A stretch of DNA of 10,893 bases from the NCBI GenBank assembly GCA_937892135.1, contig CALAUK010000180.1:1-10893 (forward strand). The letters are read 5' to 3'. The notes below the pieces were generated by a model. The model was not told the origin of the DNA and did no database searches. It saw only the letters and a program-made list of their open reading frames with translations. Below are positions 7,493-10,893 of the stretch, piece after piece. This stretch comes from an uncultured Clostridia bacterium (GTDB taxonomy: Bacteria > Bacillota > Clostridia > UBA1381 > UMGS1253). Made by a program: the position numbers and the translations under genes. How positions within the stretch are numbered: the stretch's first letter is position 1; every line of letters begins with the position of its first letter.

Positions 7493-7520
7493 TAAAGAGT
7501 GGGTCCCGGCCCACTCTTTA
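7493..7520 (+). promoter_or_regulatory. Hairpin in the rimP operon leader
   Basis: A perfect 11-bp inverted repeat, TAAAGAGTGGG (7493-7503) and CCCACTCTTTA (7510-7520), around loop TCCCGG. It lies about 20 nt after the predicted transcript start and 34 nt before the rimP start codon. No T-run beyond TTT follows, so it is not a canonical terminator. It could be an mRNA stabiliser, a pause or attenuation element, or an RNA-binding site. E. coli NusA autoregulates its operon through the leader, so a similar role is possible but unproven. Confidence 0.75.
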
Positions 7521-7554
7521 GTATTGTAATAAGAAACTTTAAAGAGGTGATTTG

Positions 7555-8013
7555 ATGTCTAAAATTGAAGAGATAATTTTTGAAATGGCACAAAAGATTG
7601 CCGAGAGTTTTGGTTTCGAGATAGCCGATGTCGAATATAAAAAAGAGGGCTCTGATTATTTTTTAAGAGTTTATATCGACAAGGAAGAAGGCTATATCGG
7701 CATTGATGATTGCGAAAAGGTTTCAAAAGAGCTTTCCGATAAGCTTGACGAGAAAGACCCGATTAAAGAAGCGTATATCTTAGAGGTGTGCTCTCCGGGT
7801 ATTGACAGAAAGCTTAAAAGAGACAAAGACTTTATAAGATTTATGGGAAGCGAAGTTGATGTTAAGGTTTTTAAACCGCTTGACGGAAAAAAAGAATTCT
7901 CCGGTGTGCTTGTAGCGTACGAAGATGGCGTGGCAACAATTGAATGTGAAAACAATAAGTATAATATAAAAAAAGACGAAGCAGTTTACATTAAACTTGC
8001 GGTTAAGTTTTAA
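7555..8013 (+). CDS. rimP: Ribosome maturation factor RimP
   Basis: Cytoplasmic factor that assists 30S subunit maturation by helping assemble the central pseudoknot and S12 region. The 152-aa length matches the family. An N-terminal alpha/beta domain (1-80) includes IADVEYKKEG and DYFLRVYIDKEEG. The family signature EVCSPGIDRKLKRDKDF follows, with Cys where many members have Ser. A C-terminal SH3-like domain (about 90-152) begins at GSEVDVKVF. The start is the ATG at 7555 with AAAGAGGTGA just upstream; a TTG immediately before it is in frame but badly spaced. It is the first gene of the operon. The next gene begins 19 bp downstream. Confidence 0.95.
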   Translation: MSKIEEIIFEMAQKIAESFGFEIADVEYKKEGSDYFLRVYIDKEEGYIGIDDCEKVSKELSDKLDEKDPIKEAYILEVCSPGIDRKLKRDKDFIRFMGSEVDVKVFKPLDGKKEFSGVLVAYEDGVATIECENNKYNIKKDEAVYIKLAVKF

Positions 8014-8032
8014 AAGGAGTGGAAAGAAAAAA

Positions 8033-9121
8033 ATGAAAAAGGTTACTAAGAAAAAGAATTATGCAGGAGACAGTCAGGAATTAATAGCGGCATTAGAGGC
8101 ATTGTGCGCTGAAAAGAGAATACCCAAGGAAGTGTTGTTTGAGGCGTTGGAAACAGCGCTTATTTCAGCATACAAAAGAAATTTTGCATCTGCACAGAAC
8201 GCTTTGGTTGACATCAACCGTGAAACAGGCGTTATAAAGGTTTGTGCTCAGAAAGAAGTTGTCAAAGAGCTTGAAAATGATATGACACAAATCACTTTAG
8301 AAGATGCAAAGAAGATTAAAGGAGATTATAGCTTAGGCGATATAGTTAATATTGAGGTAACTCCCGCAAACTTCGGCAGAATTGCAGCGCAGACAGCAAA
8401 ACAGGTTGTTACACAGCGTATAAGAGAAGCTGAAAGAGGAAACATTTTATCTGAGTATGCAGACAGAGAAAATGATATCATTGTCGGCACAGTTCAGAGA
8501 ATTGAAAAGGGAAAGGTTTTCCTAAGCATCGGAAACACTGAGGCTCTTTTGAATCAGACTGAGCAGGCTCCCGGCGAGACATATAATTTCCATGACAAGA
8601 TAAAAGTGTACATCTTAAAGGTTGAGAGCGGCGCGAAAGGTATTTCTATTCTGGTTTCAAGAGTTCATGCAGGTCTTGTTAAAAAGCTTTTTGAGGCTGA
8701 AGTTCCCGAAATTGCAGACGGAACAGTTGAAATTAAAGGAATTTGCCGTGAGGCAGGTTCAAGAACAAAGATAAGCGTTTACTCAAATGATGAAAACGTT
8801 GACGCTCAGGGCGCATGTATCGGTGCTCAGGGAAGAAGAGTTCAGATAGTAAGCGATGAAATCGGCGGAGAAAAGATTGATATTATCAAGTGGAGCAGCG
8901 ACCCGAAAGAATACATCGCAGCAAGCTTAAGTCCGTCTGAGGTTGTAAGTGTTGATATTGACGAGGAGACTAAGTCTGCTAAGGTAATTGTTCCTGACAG
9001 TCAGCTTTCTTTGGCAATCGGTAAGGCGGGTCAGAATGCGCGTCTTGCAGCAAAGCTTACAGGCTGGAAGATAGACATTAAAAGCGAGAGCGGAGCAGTT
9101 TCTTCCGAAGCAGAGGAATAA
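8033..9121 (+). CDS. nusA: Transcription termination/antitermination factor NusA
   Basis: Binds RNA polymerase and nascent RNA, stimulating pausing and intrinsic termination and taking part in antitermination complexes. The 362-aa protein is the short Firmicute form without C-terminal acidic repeats. It has an N-terminal RNA polymerase-binding domain (about 1-130), an S1 domain (about 150-215), KH1 (about 230-296) and KH2 (about 300-352). Signatures include ISILVSRVHAGLVKKLFE, GTVEIKGICREAG and the KH2 motif SLAIGKAGQNARLAAKLTG. The KH1 loop reads GAQGRR where most homologues have GPKGSR; the GxxG core is kept. I start at ATG 8033. An upstream in-frame TTG at 7997 overlaps rimP and lacks a site. 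The GGAG at 8016-8019 is 13 bases from the ATG, longer than usual, so the start is a little less certain. Confidence 0.95.
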   Translation: MKKVTKKKNYAGDSQELIAALEALCAEKRIPKEVLFEALETALISAYKRNFASAQNALVDINRETGVIKVCAQKEVVKELENDMTQITLEDAKKIKGDYSLGDIVNIEVTPANFGRIAAQTAKQVVTQRIREAERGNILSEYADRENDIIVGTVQRIEKGKVFLSIGNTEALLNQTEQAPGETYNFHDKIKVYILKVESGAKGISILVSRVHAGLVKKLFEAEVPEIADGTVEIKGICREAGSRTKISVYSNDENVDAQGACIGAQGRRVQIVSDEIGGEKIDIIKWSSDPKEYIAASLSPSEVVSVDIDEETKSAKVIVPDSQLSLAIGKAGQNARLAAKLTGWKIDIKSESGAVSSEAEE

Positions 9122-9137
9122 TTAAGGCGGTGTTTTG

Positions 9138-9386
9138 ATGAAGAACACAGTAGAAAGAACCTGCGCGGTTTGCCGAAAAAAGATGGCTAAGGAAAGTCTT
9201 TTAAGAATAGTGTTGAATAAAGACAATGAAGTTTTAATAGACTATACAATGAAAAAAGACGGCAGAGGCGCATATATTTGTAAAAACGAAGAGTGTTTTA
9301 AAAGTGCAAGAAAAAAATCTGCGTTTGAAAGAAGCTTTAAGAAAAATATTGATAAAGCTATCTATGATGAGCTTGAAAACTTATAA
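9138..9386 (+). CDS. ylxR: YlxR (DUF448) RNA-binding protein, RNase P modulator type
   Basis: An 82-aa member of the YlxR/DUF448 family, encoded between nusA and ylxQ in most Firmicutes. The B. subtilis protein (renamed RnpM) binds RNase P RNA and lowers its activity; earlier work also linked it to gene regulation. Visible features are CAVC (Cys9-Cys12), the family motif GRGAYIC (42-48) and a further Cys53, followed by a Lys/Arg-rich C terminus suited to RNA binding. The start is ATG 9138 with GGCGGTG upstream; an adjacent in-frame TTG at 9135 is too close to it. It follows nusA by 16 bp and precedes ylxQ by 14 bp, so co-transcription is likely. Confidence 0.93.
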   Translation: MKNTVERTCAVCRKKMAKESLLRIVLNKDNEVLIDYTMKKDGRGAYICKNEECFKSARKKSAFERSFKKNIDKAIYDELENL

Positions 9387-9400
9387 AAGAGGTTTTTAAA

Positions 9401-9712
9401 ATGAAAAAAGATTCAGTTTTATGGCTTATAACACTTGCAAGAAAAGCAGGCAAGGTAGAAGTTGGTGCTTTTCTTTCCGAGAAAGCAATAAAGGCTAAAA
9501 AAGCAGAGTTAGTCATAGTTGCCAAGGACAGCGCAGACAACACTAAAAAAGCATTTTACGACACTTGTAAATTCTATAAAACAGAAATTTTTGAATACGG
9601 AACAAAAGATACGCTCGGTCAGTTTACGGGCAAGGAAAATGTGTCAGTTGTTGCGGTAACGGATAAAAATTTCGCGAACGGAATGAGAAAAGGGCTTAAC
9701 GAGCCAAAATAA
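9401..9712 (+). CDS. ylxQ: YlxQ, L7Ae/L30e-family RNA-binding protein
   Basis: A 103-aa protein of the ribosomal L7Ae/L30e/S12e/Gadd45 fold, whose members bind kink-turn RNA. The N terminus WLITLARKAGKVEVGA, the central strand AELVIVAKDSADNTKKAF and the LGQFTGKENVSVVAVTDKNFANGM segment match the family in order. The cellular RNA target of YlxQ is not established; it is neither the L7Ae-like YbxF of the rpsL operon nor a core ribosomal protein as far as known. ATG has GAGG 8 bases upstream. It lies between ylxR and infB in the canonical order. Confidence 0.92.
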   Translation: MKKDSVLWLITLARKAGKVEVGAFLSEKAIKAKKAELVIVAKDSADNTKKAFYDTCKFYKTEIFEYGTKDTLGQFTGKENVSVVAVTDKNFANGMRKGLNEPK

Positions 9713-9731
9713 GTGGGAAATTAAGAGAAAG

Positions 9732-9759
9732 CGCCGGTTTTGTTTTTGCCACCCCGGCG
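9732..9759 (+). promoter_or_regulatory. GC-rich hairpin in front of infB
   Basis: CGCCGG (9732-9737) pairs with CCGGCG (9754-9759) around a 16-nt loop rich in T. The stem ends 4 bases before the infB ribosome binding site GGAGG (9764-9768). This is the only GC-dense patch in the 62-bp ylxQ-infB gap. There is no T-run after the stem, so a terminator is unlikely. An mRNA processing site or translational control of infB is possible. Confidence 0.6.
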
Positions 9760-9774
9760 GAATGGAGGTCATAT

Positions 9775-10893
9775 ATGTTACAAAAAATCAGAGTGCATGA
9801 AGTTGCAAAGAGTTTAAATTTAAAAAGTGCGGAGCTGTTGGATTTGTATGCTGCTAACGGTATTGTATTGAAAAACCATGCGGCAACACTTGACGAAGAA
9901 CAGCTAAGCCTTATTTTTGAGTACTATACCAGAAAGTTTGCTTTGCCTGAGGGTGAAGTTGATATGTCAATCTTTAAGGGTGTTATGAAAAAAGAAGAAA
10001 AAGCACCTGAGGTTAAAGAAGAAAAGACAGAAGTTAAGAAAGAAGAAAAAGCTTCCGAGTCAAAAGAAGAGAAAAAAGAAGAGGAATTTAAGTCAGACGA
10101 GCCCATTTCAAGAAAGATGAGAAGAATCGACACACGTCAGACCGTTGTTGATATGTCTAAGCTTGACAATGAGCGTATAGAAGAGCTTGTTCCTGAAAAC
10201 ATCAAAGCTGACAATGTTGTTAAAAAGCAGAAGATTAAAAAGGCAGCACAGAGACAAAAGGACAATAAGTTCAATCAGTCTAAGATGGCAGCTCCTCAGA
10301 AAAAGGAAATGCCCAAGCCTCAGATATTAAAGGTTAGCATTCCCGATGAAATTTCAGTTGGAGAGCTTGCTTCAAGAATGAAAAAGCCTGCAACAGAAAT
10401 TATTAAAAAGCTTATGCTTTTGGGAATTATGGCATCAGTAAGCCAGGTTATAGACTTTGACACAGCCTCTTTAGTGGCAGAAGAGCTGGGCGCAGTTGTT
10501 GAAAAGGAAATCGTTTTATCTAATGAAGATATTTTGTTAAAGGAATATGAAGTGGAGGACAAAGAAGAAGATCTAAAAGAGCGTTCTCCTGTTGTAGTTG
10601 TTATGGGACACGTTGACCATGGTAAGACCTCACTTTTGGATGCTATACGTGAAACCCATGTTGCCTCCGGAGAAGCCGGCGGTATTACTCAGCATATCGG
10701 TGCTTACAGAGTAAACATTAACGGAAGAGGAATAACATTTCTTGATACACCCGGTCATGAAGCGTTTACAGCTATGCGTGCCCGTGGTGCTCAGGTAACA
10801 GATATTGCTATTCTGGTTGTTGCAGCAGATGATGGTATTATGCCTCAGACGGTTGAGTCAATCAACCACGCTAAAGCTGCCGGCGTATCTGTT
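9775..10893 (+). CDS. infB: Translation initiation factor IF-2, N-terminal part (continues beyond the window)
   Basis: GTPase that places initiator fMet-tRNA on the 30S subunit and promotes subunit joining. The open frame covers 373 codons to the window edge without a stop. Residues 1-52 form the first IF2_N domain (IRVHEVAKSLNLKSAELL). A Lys/Glu-rich linker spans about 68-105, and a basic segment to about 180. A second IF2_N domain lies at about 184-245 (SVGELASRMKKPATEIIKKL). The GTPase domain starts near 270 with G1 GHVDHGKT (278-285), switch region GGITQHIGAY and G3 DTPGHEAFTAMRARG. G4 and the C-terminal domains are outside the window. ATG at 9775 has GGAGG six bases upstream. IF2 is usually about 700-900 aa, so roughly half is missing. 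Confidence 0.96.
   Translation, partial: MLQKIRVHEVAKSLNLKSAELLDLYAANGIVLKNHAATLDEEQLSLIFEYYTRKFALPEGEVDMSIFKGVMKKEEKAPEVKEEKTEVKKEEKASESKEEKKEEEFKSDEPISRKMRRIDTRQTVVDMSKLDNERIEELVPENIKADNVVKKQKIKKAAQRQKDNKFNQSKMAAPQKKEMPKPQILKVSIPDEISVGELASRMKKPATEIIKKLMLLGIMASVSQVIDFDTASLVAEELGAVVEKEIVLSNEDILLKEYEVEDKEEDLKERSPVVVVMGHVDHGKTSLLDAIRETHVASGEAGGITQHIGAYRVNINGRGITFLDTPGHEAFTAMRARGAQVTDIAILVVAADDGIMPQTVESINHAKAAGVSV

Noticed and set aside
7493..7520. Leader hairpin as a rho-independent terminator
   Set aside because: Only three T residues follow within the stem arm and then AGTATTG; without a T-tract full termination is unlikely.
7552..7554. TTG one codon before the rimP ATG
   Set aside because: Spacing from AGAGGTGA is too short; the adjoining ATG is the better start.
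7997..8032. TTG-extended start of NusA overlapping rimP
   Set aside because: The extra 12 residues include the translated ribosome binding region and do not match NusA N termini; ATG 8033 fits the family.
9135..9137. TTG one codon before the ylxR ATG
   Set aside because: The ATG at 9138 is better spaced from GGCGGTG and is the ordinary start codon.
10006..10090. Repeat in the Lys/Glu-rich part of infB
   Set aside because: The repeated GAA/AAA codons encode the low-complexity linker normal between IF2_N and the rest of IF2; not a mobile or CRISPR-type repeat.

Overview
The window looks like ordinary chromosome from a low-GC Firmicute of the class Clostridia. The grounds are AT-rich DNA, strong Shine-Dalgarno sites, consensus sigma-A promoters, a short NusA (362 aa) without C-terminal repeats, a DUF1292 protein, and the order rimP-nusA-ylxR-ylxQ-infB typical of Gram-positive bacteria. 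Genus cannot be fixed from the sequence alone. There is no sign of a phage, transposon, CRISPR array or recent transfer.

Left part (1-1345): murA, the first committed step of peptidoglycan synthesis, runs rightward and ends in a symmetric hairpin that can stop transcription from both sides. Facing it on the minus strand (about 1357-1539) is a non-coding gene that I identify as 6S RNA, the RNA polymerase-binding regulator. It has its own near-consensus promoter and a long 5'/3' closing stem.

Middle part (1597-7275, minus strand): a likely three-gene operon encodes a bifunctional class A penicillin-binding protein, then a 599-aa membrane-anchored protein with beta-propeller-like repeats and no recognised function, then RadA (DNA repair and recombination). 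The gaps are only 18 and 15 bp. A small DUF1292 protein follows from its own promoter just after the radA stop, and transcription from there could run on into the 6S gene.

Right part (7432-10893, plus strand): divergent from the PBP gene, a strong extended -10 promoter and a hairpin leader precede the translation/transcription operon: rimP (30S maturation), nusA (elongation, pausing and termination), ylxR/rnpM and ylxQ (small RNA-binding proteins) and infB (IF2, cut by the window end). A second GC-rich hairpin lies just before the infB ribosome binding site.

The region is mainly housekeeping and I see no new multi-gene system. The items most worth a second look are the 6S RNA locus, the unknown beta-propeller protein between a cell-wall synthase and radA, and the two hairpin leaders of the rimP-infB operon.
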